Of a stretch of 64,000 nt of DNA, positions 43,206 to 52,090 are shown piece after piece. Both the position numbers and the translations under genes were made by a program. The notes below the pieces were generated by a model. It worked only from the letters and a program-made list of their open reading frames with translations. It did no database searches and was not told the DNA's origin. Source of the DNA: JBBSOK01 sp965219125 (GTDB lineage: Bacteria; Bacteroidota; Bacteroidia; Flavobacteriales; Flavobacteriaceae); assembly GCA_965219125.1 (NCBI GenBank), contig CBDCMO010000002.1:1302001-1366000 (forward strand), given 5' to 3'. The stretch's first letter is position 1; every line of letters starts with the position of its first letter.

Positions 43206-43730
43206 ATGTACGAAGGCACTTTCCCAAATAAACGCTATAAAATCACCCTATCTTTTGTTGAAAAGCACATTAACAAAACTAGTAATATTCTCGATCTTGG
43301 TGTATCAAATCCCTTTTCCGAAATTCTTTGGAAGGAAAACTTTCAAGTTACAAATACAAAAGGTGAAGATTTAGATTTTGATACCACTGCAGCACAAAAT
43401 GAAAAATTTGATGTCTTAACTGCTTTTGAAATTTTTGAACATCTCATTTCTCCGTTACAAGTTTTAAAAGACAGTAATGCAACAAAATTAGTTGCTTCTG
43501 TACCTTTAAAATTATGGTTTGCAGCTGCTTATAAAAGTAAATCTGACAAGCTTGATAGACATTACCACGAGTTTGAAGATTGGCAATTTGACTGGTTATT
43601 AGAAAAAGCTGGTTGGCAAATAAAAGATAGGCTAAAATTTACAAATCCTGTGAAAAAGATAGGAATTCGCCCCATTTTACGTAGAATTACGCCGCGCTAT
43701 TATTTGGTTTATGCTGAACGGAATAGATGA
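43206..43730 (+). CDS. class I SAM-dependent methyltransferase-like protein
   Basis: This 174-residue protein has a shortened Rossmann-like core: ILDLGVSNPFSEIL as motif I, then FDVLTAFEIFEHLISPLQVL, the type-11 methyltransferase block that includes the EHL pattern. The glycine-rich loop is less regular than usual (DLGVSN in place of DLGCGxG), so SAM binding is likely but not certain. The glycosyltransferase gene overlaps its stop by 4 nt, a sign of co-translation. Confidence 0.65.
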   Translation: MYEGTFPNKRYKITLSFVEKHINKTSNILDLGVSNPFSEILWKENFQVTNTKGEDLDFDTTAAQNEKFDVLTAFEIFEHLISPLQVLKDSNATKLVASVPLKLWFAAAYKSKSDKLDRHYHEFEDWQFDWLLEKAGWQIKDRLKFTNPVKKIGIRPILRRITPRYYLVYAERNR

Positions 43731-44575
43731 AAATTTCAATAATCATTCCCGCTCATAACGAAGAATCTTATCTCGCACAAACCCTGCAATCTCTAGTTGA
43801 ACAAACTTTTCAACCTTTTGAAATAATTGTTGTCAACGATCATTCAACCGATAATACGCAGAAAATAATTGATCAATTTTCTTCTGAATTTCACTACGTC
43901 AAATCCATTTTTATTTCTTCTGAAGAAAACCATCAACCCGGAAGCAAAGTTATAAATGCATTCAACGAAGGATTCAAAATAGTAAATTCAAATTATGAAA
44001 TAATCTGCAAATTTGATGCAGATCTTATTTTTCCGAAGAATTATTTAGAAGTAATCACGAGTATTTTCAATTCAGATAAAAAAATTGGAATGGCAGGTGG
44101 TTTTTGTTATATCGAAAAAAATGGAGATTGGGTTTTAGAAAATCTTACAAACAAAGATCATATTCGTGGAGCTTTAAAGGCATACAGAAAAAATTGTTTT
44201 GAAAATATTGGTGGACTAAAAGTTACAATGGGTTGGGATACAGTGGATGAACTTTTAGCGAAATACAATGGATGGAATGTAATTACAAATGCAGCTTTAC
44301 ACGTAAAACATTTGAAACCAACGGGTAAAAGTTATACTAAAGCCGCAAAATTTAAGCAAGGTGAGGCTTTTTACAAGATGCGTTATGGTTTCTGGCTAAC
44401 CACAATAGCTTCGGCTAAATTGGCAATCCGGAAAAAAAGTTTTTCATTTTTTTTAGTCTGTCTTTCAGGTTATCGTATTTCGAAATCTAATAAAACAGCA
44501 TTTATTGTTTCCGAAGTAGAAGGGAAATACATTAGAAGTCTACGTTGGAAAGGTATTCGAAGCAAATTGTTTTAG
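43727..44575 (+). CDS. family 2 glycosyltransferase
   Basis: This 282-residue GT-A fold enzyme begins ISIIIPAHNEESYLAQTLQSLVEQ, followed by VVNDHSTDNTQ and the metal-binding DxD in KFDADLIFP. The acceptor and donor sugar cannot be told. It is joined by a 4-nt overlap to the methyltransferase-like gene and follows the FabH-like gene, so the three probably build one lipid or surface glycan feature. There is no transmembrane anchor except perhaps the hydrophobic C-terminal stretch around FSFFLVCLSGY. Confidence 0.85.
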   Translation: MKISIIIPAHNEESYLAQTLQSLVEQTFQPFEIIVVNDHSTDNTQKIIDQFSSEFHYVKSIFISSEENHQPGSKVINAFNEGFKIVNSNYEIICKFDADLIFPKNYLEVITSIFNSDKKIGMAGGFCYIEKNGDWVLENLTNKDHIRGALKAYRKNCFENIGGLKVTMGWDTVDELLAKYNGWNVITNAALHVKHLKPTGKSYTKAAKFKQGEAFYKMRYGFWLTTIASAKLAIRKKSFSFFLVCLSGYRISKSNKTAFIVSEVEGKYIRSLRWKGIRSKLF

Positions 44576-44653
44576 CCATTTATTAACCTTCAAATAACCA
44601 TCTTCAACTTCAACTTTCTTATTTTTGACCTTTATTAATTTCACCTTTTTAAA

Positions 44654-45760
44654 ATGAAAAAAATATATCTTTATTTTTTAATGTCATTTATTATTTCTGT
44701 CTCGGCGAGTTCCTGCATTTCAGTTCAAGTAAAGGAGAATAGCATTTCAGCCACACAAATTGATAGTAAAAAGCCAAAAAACGTAATACTATTAATTGGT
44801 GATGGCATGGGTTTGAGTCAAGTTTCGGCTAGTCAATTTTACAATCCACAAAAAACAAATTTTGAACGGTTTCATATTATTGGTTTAAGTAAAACATCAT
44901 CCGCCAGCGATTTGATTACAGATTCTGCCGCCGGTGCAACTGTATTTTCTGCCGGAGTAAAATCTTATAACGGCGCCATAGGAGTTGATAAAGACACAAT
45001 TGCAACATCTTTAATTACAGAACTATTGATAAAAAGAGGCTTTTCAACGGGTATAATTTCTACATCTTCTATCCAACACGCAACACCCGCAAGTTTTTAT
45101 GCGCATGTAAAGTCAAGAGTTTTATATGATCAAATTGCAGAATTTATGCCCGAAAGTGGTGTCGATTTTTTTGCTGGCGGTGGTTTAAAATTTATGAATG
45201 CGCGTAAAGATGGGAAAGATATCTTAGCTGAAATGACAAAAAATGGATACACGGTAAATACCACGTCATTACCAACAACTGTTGGTGATGGAAAACAAGT
45301 TATACTTTTAGCGGCAGACGGAATGCCGAAAATGAGTGAGGGCCGTGGCGATTTTTTACCAGATGCCACGAAATTAGCATTGGAAAAGCTTTCAAAAAAT
45401 GAAAAAGGTTTTTTTTTAATGGTGGAAGGAAGCCAAATAGATTGGGGCGGGCACGCAAATGATAGTGATTATTTAATAAATGAACTTATAGATTTTGACA
45501 AGACATTGGGAGTTGCGCTGGACTTTGCCAAAAATAATGGCGAAACGCTTGTTATAGTAACAGCCGATCACGAAACTGGAGGATTTACCCTAGCTTCAGA
45601 CAATGCAGATTATAATAAAATAAAACCTAGTTTTTCCACTACTGGTCATTCTGCGACGATGGTTCCGGTTTTTGCACAAGGTCCAGGCTCTTATAAATTT
45701 AATGGTATTTTTGAAAACACAACAATTCACGATAAAATGTTAGAACTTTTACTTGAATAA
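44654..45760 (+). CDS. alkaline phosphatase, lipoprotein
   Basis: This 368-residue protein of the PhoA family has metal-site Asp in LLIGDGMGLSQ and the nucleophile in TDSAAGATVFSAG. Further metal residues are in EGSQIDWGGHANDSDY, TADHETGGFTLA and TTGHSATMVPVFAQG. A signal with lipobox SASSC near residue 21 implies an outer-membrane or periplasmic lipoprotein. It lies 78 nt after the glycosyltransferase. It releases phosphate from organic esters; no phosphate-box was recognised upstream. Confidence 0.9.
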   Translation: MKKIYLYFLMSFIISVSASSCISVQVKENSISATQIDSKKPKNVILLIGDGMGLSQVSASQFYNPQKTNFERFHIIGLSKTSSASDLITDSAAGATVFSAGVKSYNGAIGVDKDTIATSLITELLIKRGFSTGIISTSSIQHATPASFYAHVKSRVLYDQIAEFMPESGVDFFAGGGLKFMNARKDGKDILAEMTKNGYTVNTTSLPTTVGDGKQVILLAADGMPKMSEGRGDFLPDATKLALEKLSKNEKGFFLMVEGSQIDWGGHANDSDYLINELIDFDKTLGVALDFAKNNGETLVIVTADHETGGFTLASDNADYNKIKPSFSTTGHSATMVPVFAQGPGSYKFNGIFENTTIHDKMLELLLE

Positions 45761-45820
45761 GACACAAATAATTAAAAACACTGTGTTAATTTATTTACTT
45801 TAGCGTTCGTAATATTTTAT

Positions 45821-46558
45821 ATGAAGTACCTAAGAGATATTGGCTCCTATTTTATGATGCTGAAAAAGGTTTTTAGTAGTTTTACTAAGGGCTCCGTTTT
45901 GAGATATCTAATTTTAAAGGATATAAATGACTTGATTATTAGCTCTTTGGGGATTATAGCCTTTATATCTTTCTTTGTTGGTGGCGTTGTAGCTATTCAA
46001 ACAGCATTAAATATGACAAATCCACTTATACCCAAAAGTTTGATTGGATTTGCCACACGCCAATCTGTAATATTAGAATTTGCACCAACATTTATCTCCA
46101 TAATTATGGCTGGTAAAGTTGGCTCTTTTATCACTTCCAGTATAGGTTCTATGCGTGTTACAGAGCAAATTGATGCGCTTGAAGTTATGGGTATTAATTC
46201 CTTAAATTACTTGGTATTTCCTAAAATTGTTGCACTTGCATTTTATCCTTTTTTAATAGCCATCGCCATGTTTTTGGGCATTATGGGTGGTTGGGTTGCC
46301 GGAGTATACGGAGGTTTTTCAGCATCTGCCGATTTTGCGGCTGGTCTTCAAGATAATTTTATACCATATCAACTTTTTTACGCTTTTTTCAAAACATCTG
46401 TGTTTGCTTTTATACTGGCAACTGTTCCATCTTGGCAAGGTTTTTATATGAAAGGTGGTGCTTTGGAAGTTGGTAGGGCAAGTACAAATTCATTTGTTTG
46501 GACTAGTGTACTAATTATTTTGGCAAACTATATTTTAACCCAACTTTTATTAAGCTAA
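45821..46558 (+). CDS. mlaE: MlaE-type ABC transporter permease
   Basis: This 245-residue inner-membrane permease of the MCE/Mla lipid transport family has the blocks GGVVAIQTALNM, LEFAPTFISIIMAGKVGSFITSSIGSMRVTEQIDALEVMGIN and NSFVWTSVLIILANYILTQLL. It pairs with the ATPase encoded 1 nt downstream. The MCE (MlaD) subunit is not in the window. The system is thought to move phospholipids between the membranes. Confidence 0.9.
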   Translation: MKYLRDIGSYFMMLKKVFSSFTKGSVLRYLILKDINDLIISSLGIIAFISFFVGGVVAIQTALNMTNPLIPKSLIGFATRQSVILEFAPTFISIIMAGKVGSFITSSIGSMRVTEQIDALEVMGINSLNYLVFPKIVALAFYPFLIAIAMFLGIMGGWVAGVYGGFSASADFAAGLQDNFIPYQLFYAFFKTSVFAFILATVPSWQGFYMKGGALEVGRASTNSFVWTSVLIILANYILTQLLLS

Positions 46559-46559
46559 T

Positions 46560-47324
46560 ATGATTAAGGTAGAAGATGTACATAAAAGTTTTGGGGACGA
46601 AGAAATATTGAAAGGAATTTCAACTTCTTTTGAAAAAGGAAAAACAAACCTAATTATCGGCCAAAGTGGTAGCGGTAAAACGGTTTTATTAAAATGCTTA
46701 ATAGGTCTATTTAGGCCTGAAGCTGGCAGAATTTATTATGAAGATACTGCAATACAAGATATGGATGATGAGCAGCAAAGAGTGTTGCGCGAAGAAATTG
46801 GTATGCTTTTTCAAGGTGGCGCATTGTTCGATTCTATGAACATTGAAGAAAATGTAATGTTTCCTTTACGTATGTTCACCAAAAAGAAAAAAAGTGAGCA
46901 TTTAGATAGAGTAAATGCGGTTCTAAAACGTGTTAATCTAGAAAACGTAAATAAAAAAATGCCCGGTGAAATTAGTGGAGGTATGCAAAAAAGGGTTTCC
47001 ATAGCACGAGCTATTGTAAACTATCCAAAATATCTTTTTTGTGATGAACCTAATTCTGGCTTAGATCCTAAAACGGCAACTTTAATTGATAATTTAATTC
47101 AAGAAATTACCCACGAAAACGATATTACAACAGTTGTCGTAACTCACGATATGAACTCTGTAATGGAGATTGGTGAAAAAGTAGTATTTCTTAAAAATGG
47201 TAAACTTGCTTGGCAAGGTGATAAAAACGAAATTTTTAAAACTGACCACGAGGATGTCACCAACTTCGTTTATTCTTCAGATTTGTTTAAAAAAATTAGA
47301 AATGTTCAGATCAGCGAACATTAA
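46560..47324 (+). CDS. mlaF: MlaF-type ABC transporter ATP-binding protein
   Basis: This 254-residue ATPase has Walker A IGQSGSGKTVL, signature ISGGMQKRVSIARAI, Walker B YLFCDEPNSGLDP and the H-loop VVVTHD. ISGGMQKR and the GGALFDSMNIEENVMFPL block mark it as the MlaF/MkL group. It forms the import or export engine with the permease just upstream. Confidence 0.92.
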   Translation: MIKVEDVHKSFGDEEILKGISTSFEKGKTNLIIGQSGSGKTVLLKCLIGLFRPEAGRIYYEDTAIQDMDDEQQRVLREEIGMLFQGGALFDSMNIEENVMFPLRMFTKKKKSEHLDRVNAVLKRVNLENVNKKMPGEISGGMQKRVSIARAIVNYPKYLFCDEPNSGLDPKTATLIDNLIQEITHENDITTVVVTHDMNSVMEIGEKVVFLKNGKLAWQGDKNEIFKTDHEDVTNFVYSSDLFKKIRNVQISEH

Positions 47325-47459
47325 AATTTTCTGCTAACCTTTTGTGAATCAAATATTTTAACTTATTTTTAACCCTTATATTTCGCACTTAGATTATAAG
47401 ATTTCTTCTAAAATAAGGTGATTTACTAAACTAGAATATTCTCTAATTCAACGTAAACA

Positions 47460-49085
47460 ATGAAAAAAACATTATTTTATGGTCTGCTTTTTCTTGCAGC
47501 CACTCCTTTATTGGCTCAAGGTATTAATGTAACCTTTACACCGCAAAGTAATAACATTGGCAATTATCCAGATTACTCGGAAGTTGCCTGCGATATGAAC
47601 GGTGATTATCTTGACGACTATGTTCGCGTTTCTGCAAATGGTGTTGGTATAGATTACCAACTTACAGATGGTACATTTAATTCGGTTTTTTATAATATGA
47701 CAATCGCCAACGTTCCAGATTGGAGTGTTGCTGCCGGAGATTTAAACGGTAATGGCTACAATGATCTTTTATTGGGAAATGGCCAGCGTGTCGAGTTCCT
47801 TTTCGCAAAAAATGATGGCAACGGTTTTACAATAGATAATTCGCATAACGAATACATCTTTTGCCAACGATCAACAATGGCAGATATTGATAATGATGGA
47901 GATCTTGATGCCTTTGTTTGTCACGATGTAGATCAAAGCCATCCATACAGAAATAATGGTGCGGGCTTAATGACACTTGATCAAACATTAATAACAACCT
48001 TAGACCGTCCGGGTAATTATGCTGCCATTTGGGTAGATTATGATAACGACGGCGATCAAGATATGTATCTTACAAAATGTCGTGGCGGTGCTTCACCGGG
48101 CGATCCAAACCGTGATAATGCTATGTACACAAACATGGGTGACGGTAGTTTTATTGAAAATGCCCAACTTTTGGGAATGAGGGACAACGCACAATCTTGG
48201 TCTACAGTTTTTGAGGATTTTGATAATGATGGCGACTTTGACGCATTTATCGTTAATCACGATTTTCAGAATCGACTTATGGTAAATGATGGCCTTGGAT
48301 ATTTTGAAGATCATATAGCTTCTTCAGGCATCAACCCTACAGATTTAGGTGCATGGGAAAACCAAGCTGCGGATTTTAACAATGACGGTTTTGTGGATAT
48401 TTTTTCTGAAATGTCTCGTGAACTTTACATAAATAATGGCAATATGACATTTACCGGAATCGATTTATCTTTTGATGAAGGTGGAATCGGGGACTTTAAC
48501 AATGATGGTTTTTTAGACGTAGTTAACGATGGTGTTATTTATTACAACGATGGCAACCAAAACAATTGGATTAAAATAGGATTGAAAGGTGTACAAAGCA
48601 ATAACAATGGTATTGGCGCCAGAGTACAGATTTATGGCGATTGGGGAATGCAATCTCGTGAAATACGTTCAGGTCAAGGCTTTAGCCATATGAGTACGTT
48701 AAACGCTCATTTCGGAATCGGCTCTAGTACGACTGTAGATAAAATTGAAATTCATTGGCCGTCTGGAATTGTAGATCAAATTCTTAATCCAGATATCAAT
48801 GCAATGACAATGGTTATTGAAGGAAATTCTCCTTTGGCAACTACAGATTTTCAGAAAGACGGTATTTCAGTTTATCCAAACCCAACAAGCGATATATTAA
48901 ATTTTTCCTTGAAAGGTCTTGAAGGTACTGCTGTTACTATTGTTGATGTAAATGGAAAAGTAGTTTCAAACGATATTATCTCAACTTCAAACACTTTGAA
49001 TGTAGTTAATTTAAGTAGTGGTGTTTACTTTGTAAATGCTAAAGTGGAAGACAAAAATGTATCATATAAGTTCATTAAAAATTAA
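47460..49085 (+). CDS. secreted FG-GAP/UnbV repeat protein with type IX sorting domain
   Basis: This 541-residue protein has a signal peptide (ending PLLAQ). At least five Asp-rich calcium-binding FG-GAP units follow, such as ADIDNDGDLDAF, VDYDNDGDQDMYL and EDFDNDGDFDAF. An ASPIC/UnbV domain comes next (IGLKGVQSNNNGIGARVQIY..HFGIGSSTTVDKIEIHWPSG), then a C-terminal type A sorting domain (SVYPNPTSDILNFSL..LSSGVYFVNA). The tail routes it through the type IX system, whose PorU and PorV genes are in this window. It likely acts in surface adhesion; the ligand is unknown. Confidence 0.88.
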   Translation: MKKTLFYGLLFLAATPLLAQGINVTFTPQSNNIGNYPDYSEVACDMNGDYLDDYVRVSANGVGIDYQLTDGTFNSVFYNMTIANVPDWSVAAGDLNGNGYNDLLLGNGQRVEFLFAKNDGNGFTIDNSHNEYIFCQRSTMADIDNDGDLDAFVCHDVDQSHPYRNNGAGLMTLDQTLITTLDRPGNYAAIWVDYDNDGDQDMYLTKCRGGASPGDPNRDNAMYTNMGDGSFIENAQLLGMRDNAQSWSTVFEDFDNDGDFDAFIVNHDFQNRLMVNDGLGYFEDHIASSGINPTDLGAWENQAADFNNDGFVDIFSEMSRELYINNGNMTFTGIDLSFDEGGIGDFNNDGFLDVVNDGVIYYNDGNQNNWIKIGLKGVQSNNNGIGARVQIYGDWGMQSREIRSGQGFSHMSTLNAHFGIGSSTTVDKIEIHWPSGIVDQILNPDINAMTMVIEGNSPLATTDFQKDGISVYPNPTSDILNFSLKGLEGTAVTIVDVNGKVVSNDIISTSNTLNVVNLSSGVYFVNAKVEDKNVSYKFIKN

Positions 49086-49105
49086 ATTAATTATATAAAC
49101 ACAGC

Positions 49106-49139
49106 AAAAAGGCGATCCAAATGAGATCGCCTTTTTTTG
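49106..49139 (+). terminator. intrinsic terminator after the type IX cargo gene
   Basis: AAAAAGGCGATC (49106-49117) and its complement GATCGCCTTTTT (49125-49136) enclose a 7-nt loop and run into more T. This classical terminator lies 20 nt past the stop. The IS3 element begins 10 nt beyond it. Confidence 0.92.
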
Positions 49140-49148
49140 TTTTTGAAT

Positions 49149-49173
49149 TGTCCCGTCCTGAAATAGCGATACA
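49149..49173 (+). repeat. left terminal inverted repeat of the IS3 element
   Basis: The outer 11 nt TGTCCCGTCCT match the right end perfectly, and CGATACA at the inner side also matches. The terminal TG is usual for IS3-family ends. Confidence 0.88.
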
Positions 49174-49189
49174 CTAAAACCTTAGTGTA

Positions 49190-49624
49190 ATGAAAACATC
49201 AGTAAACAGAGGTTATTCAAAACGAACCCAAAAAGACTACTCGCTTTCTTTTAAGCTGCAAGTCGTAGATGAAATCGAGTCGGGAGCGTTAGATCGACTT
49301 TCGGCTCACCTTAAATATGGCATCCAAGCTAGATCGACAATAACCTCTTGGTTGCGCAAATATGGTACCTTTGATTGGGAAAACCTATCCGTTGTAACCG
49401 TGGCAAAGACACCAGAACAAAAAATTATCGAATTAGAGGCCAAAGTAAAGCTTCTTGAAAAGCAAAAAGCTAGGGCAGAACATCTAGCCGAGAGAGCGGA
49501 CAAGAAGGCAATCATTTTTGATATGCTCGTTGATATGGCAGAAAAGGAATACGACATTCAAATCAGAAAAAATTACACGCCCGAGTTATCGAGATCTTCA
49601 AAGAAGAACACAAGGAAACACTAG
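49190..49624 (+). CDS. IS3-family transposase OrfA
   Basis: This 144-residue protein has an N-terminal helix-turn-helix (KDYSLSFKLQVVDEIESGALDRLSAHLKYGIQARSTITSWLRKYG) that binds the terminal repeats. A leucine-zipper-like coiled coil follows (KIIELEAKVKLLEKQKARAEHLAERADKKAIIF) for oligomerisation. Near its end, at 49567-49573, the codons AGA AAA AAT contain the slippery heptamer A-AAA-AAT. A -1 frameshift there joins it to OrfB, giving the active OrfAB transposase. Confidence 0.92.
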   Translation: MKTSVNRGYSKRTQKDYSLSFKLQVVDEIESGALDRLSAHLKYGIQARSTITSWLRKYGTFDWENLSVVTVAKTPEQKIIELEAKVKLLEKQKARAEHLAERADKKAIIFDMLVDMAEKEYDIQIRKNYTPELSRSSKKNTRKH

Positions 49625-50490
49625 TTTCTACCTGTAACTTACTCGGGCTGGATAGACAGGTATATTATCGATCTATTAGGTCTAGAAGACATAATCAGTC
49701 CATAGCAAAACAAGTCATAACCTTAGTCAGGGGTGTGCGCAATGTTATGCCAAAAGTTGGTGCCAGAAAATTATATCATATCTTAAGAGAAGAACTCTCT
49801 GGCTTAAAAGTAGGGAGAGACAAGCTTTTTAGAATACTCAAAGTAAATCACATGCTTATAAAACCTAAGAGAAGTTATCACATAACTACAGACTCACATC
49901 ACCGATTTAGAAAGCATAAAAATATAGTTAGCAATGTTGATATTATACGTCCCGAACAAATCTGGGTCAGTGACATCACCTACGTAGGAACTAGGATTAA
50001 CCCGTCATACCTAGCCTTGATTACAGATGCCTACTCAAAAAAGATAATGGGATATAATGTATCTAACACATTAGCAGTAGATGGTTCTGTTCAAGCGCTG
50101 GATATGGCTTTAAAACACAGAATAGATAAGGAAAAACCTCTAATACACCACTCCGATAGAGGTTTGCAATACTGTTCTGATGACTATCAAGAGTTATTGA
50201 GCAAAAACAATATCAAGGCAAGCATGACAGAGAAGTATGATCCATATGAGAATGCGATAGCAGAGAGAATCAATGGAATACTCAAGCAAGAATTTAATAT
50301 CGCTAAAAGCATCAACGATATTGAGCTGAAGAGCCAATTAATCAAAGATGCAATCGAAATCTATAATAACCAAAGACCACATTCATCCAATCATATGCTA
50401 ACTCCAAAACAAATGCATCAACAAAATAAACTCAAAAGAAAACAGTATAAATCAAAAAAGCTTAACGATGCTAGCATCGTTAAGCTTTAA
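49573..50490 (+). CDS. IS3-family transposase OrfB, made as OrfAB fusion by -1 frameshift
   Basis: The integrase-core part is read in the -1 frame from the slippery site. Early residues (RVIEIFKEEHKE, then LVSTCNLLGLDRQVYYRS) precede the first in-frame ATG at 49735 and match OrfB proteins, so the ATG-based frame is too short. The helical HTH_21 part (VMPKVGARKLYHILREEL) follows. The DDE triad is in WVSDITYVGT, HHSDRGLQYCS and ENAIAERINGILKQEF. The last codons are embedded in a perfect palindrome. All key residues are present. Confidence 0.9.
   Translation, partial: LHARVIEIFKEEHKETLVSTCNLLGLDRQVYYRSIRSRRHNQSIAKQVITLVRGVRNVMPKVGARKLYHILREELSGLKVGRDKLFRILKVNHMLIKPKRSYHITTDSHHRFRKHKNIVSNVDIIRPEQIWVSDITYVGTRINPSYLALITDAYSKKIMGYNVSNTLAVDGSVQALDMALKHRIDKEKPLIHHSDRGLQYCSDDYQELLSKNNIKASMTEKYDPYENAIAERINGILKQEFNIAKSINDIELKSQLIKDAIEIYNNQRPHSSNHMLTPKQMHQQNKLKRKQYKSKKLNDASIVKL
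50457..50488. repeat. 32-nt perfect palindrome at the end of orfB
   Basis: The arm AAAGCTTAACGATGCT is followed directly by its exact complement, centred on GCTAGC. It spans the last codons of the transposase (residues LNDASIVKL) and ends inside the stop region. A perfect 16-bp arm pair is far beyond chance and can form a strong hairpin in RNA of either strand, so it may act as a bidirectional terminator protecting the IS from outside transcription. Confidence 0.9.
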
Positions 50491-50516
50491 GTTATAAATT
50501 TAATCCTTTAATAATC

Positions 50517-50541
50517 TGTATCGATTATTTAGGACGGGACA
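50517..50541 (-). repeat. right terminal inverted repeat of the IS3 element
   Basis: This ends AGGACGGGACA at 50541, the exact complement of the left terminus, followed by the duplicated target AAT. Confidence 0.88.
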
Positions 50542-50668
50542 AATGTAAATAAGAATCAAGAAGTTTTGAGGTTAGCATTGAATAATTTAAATAATAGATT
50601 AAATATATTCAACTTGCTTTTCGCTGTCACTTCAAATGTTGATTTTTTTTTGGATTTCTAGCTCCGCT

Positions 50669-52090
50669 TTACCTAACTTCCAGTGTATCAAGTTTCAATT
50701 TAAACTTTAACCATTCCTTCAGTTTTTTAGAATCTTCCGCTATTTCTTTTGACGTAGTTTTAGCTTTCCAATTTATTCTGAAAACAGGTAATGTATCAAT
50801 TTTTTTGAAATTCGTTTTTATCGCGTTAGAATATTCTAATGTTTCAATATTGTCGTAATTTATTTTTATCTCCTCACTTAAATCTTTAAAAGGAAGTTCG
50901 GCAACTTTAAGCTTTGCAACTTCATCTTCCAAAAAACGAATTTTATCATCTTTATCTTGTATAATTTGTTCATTTTTAACGTACAAATCTTCTAAAATAC
51001 CAGCCCGAACTTCGCCTGAAAGTTTATCTGCCAAAGCCCCACTTTGGTCAGCCCCTTGATAAACGCGTAATTGAATGTCTTCCATATTTTCAACTTCCTT
51101 CAGCCTTTTATCCCACTCCTTCAATTTATCGGAAGGCACTAACTGACCAATTAAATAAATATCAACTTGCTTTTTCTTAAAATCGCTGGTAAACTTTACA
51201 ACTTCAGCACCATCATATTTTACTTCAGTACGAATAAAATCTTTTGCCTTAGATTCAAATATCTGAACGCGCAAAAGTTTTACAAATAGAATAATACTTG
51301 GCACCATTACTACCAACGCGATTAACGAAGCTATTTGGGCAATAAGCCTACGGCGTTTTGAATTTGCGTAGCGCACCATTGGAAACCGCAAAATTTTTGA
51401 GACCAAAAATGTTGATAAAGCAATAAAAACAGCATTAATTGAAAAAAGATACAACGCTCCGCCCGCATATTCAAAATTACCGATTGCCAATCCATAACCA
51501 ACTGTACATAGTGGCGGCATAAGGGCTGTTGCAATTGCGACTCCAAAAATTACACTTGCAATTGTCCCACTTTTTGTTTTGGCAACAATTAATCCCAAAC
51601 CGCCAAAAATAGCTACCAAAACATCCAAAATTGTTGGATATGTTCTCGCTAAAAGCTCCGGCGTTTCTTCGGTTAACGGTGAAAGTTTGAAATATAGGAA
51701 CGCAGTTAGGACACTTAAAAAAACCATTATCCCCAAATTAATAAGGGAACGACGCAAAGTTTCAACATCATTAATTGCAACGGACAGACCAATACCCACA
51801 ATTGGACCCATAAGTGGCGAAATTAACATCGCGCCAATTACTACTGCCGTACTACTTACATTAAGACCGATGGATGCAACAAATATTGAAAAGATAAGAA
51901 TCCAAGCGGTGTGACCTTTAAAGGGTATGTCCTTTTTAACAGCTTCAATAGTTGCGTCACGGTCGCTATCTGCACGAATGTCGAATAATTCCGACAGAAA
52001 TTGCTTTATATTTTGCCACGTATTAAGTTTTACTTTTTCAAATTCCTCGTCGTTTGGTGTAATTTGAATGTCGTTTTTTTCTGAGCTCAT
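50669..52090 (-). CDS. DUF389 family membrane protein
   Basis: This 473-residue protein has an N-terminal soluble part, a central membrane domain of about seven helices and a soluble coiled C-terminal half. The membrane domain has the DUF389 blocks STAVVIGAMLISPLMGPIVGIGLSVAIND and SVIFGVAIATALMPPLCTVGYGLA. The function of the family is unknown. Its start overlaps the stop of the upstream guanylyltransferase by one base (TAATG), so the two are probably co-translated. Confidence 0.85.
   Translation of the reverse strand: MSSEKNDIQITPNDEEFEKVKLNTWQNIKQFLSELFDIRADSDRDATIEAVKKDIPFKGHTAWILIFSIFVASIGLNVSSTAVVIGAMLISPLMGPIVGIGLSVAINDVETLRRSLINLGIMVFLSVLTAFLYFKLSPLTEETPELLARTYPTILDVLVAIFGGLGLIVAKTKSGTIASVIFGVAIATALMPPLCTVGYGLAIGNFEYAGGALYLFSINAVFIALSTFLVSKILRFPMVRYANSKRRRLIAQIASLIALVVMVPSIILFVKLLRVQIFESKAKDFIRTEVKYDGAEVVKFTSDFKKKQVDIYLIGQLVPSDKLKEWDKRLKEVENMEDIQLRVYQGADQSGALADKLSGEVRAGILEDLYVKNEQIIQDKDDKIRFLEDEVAKLKVAELPFKDLSEEIKINYDNIETLEYSNAIKTNFKKIDTLPVFRINWKAKTTSKEIAEDSKKLKEWLKFKLKLDTLEVR

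Larger units (their letters stand above)
49149..50541 (+). mobile_element. complete IS3-family insertion sequence (IS150-like)
   Basis: The element is 1393 bp with imperfect terminal inverted repeats. The left end starts TGTCCCGTCCT and the right end finishes with the complement AGGACGGGACA; 21 of the outer 25 bp match. A 3-bp direct duplication AAT flanks it (49146-49148 and 50542-50544). It encodes orfA and orfB in the -1 relation. Both frames are open and the catalytic triad is present, so it may be active. It inserted between a terminator and a convergent gene, harming no coding region. Confidence 0.93.
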
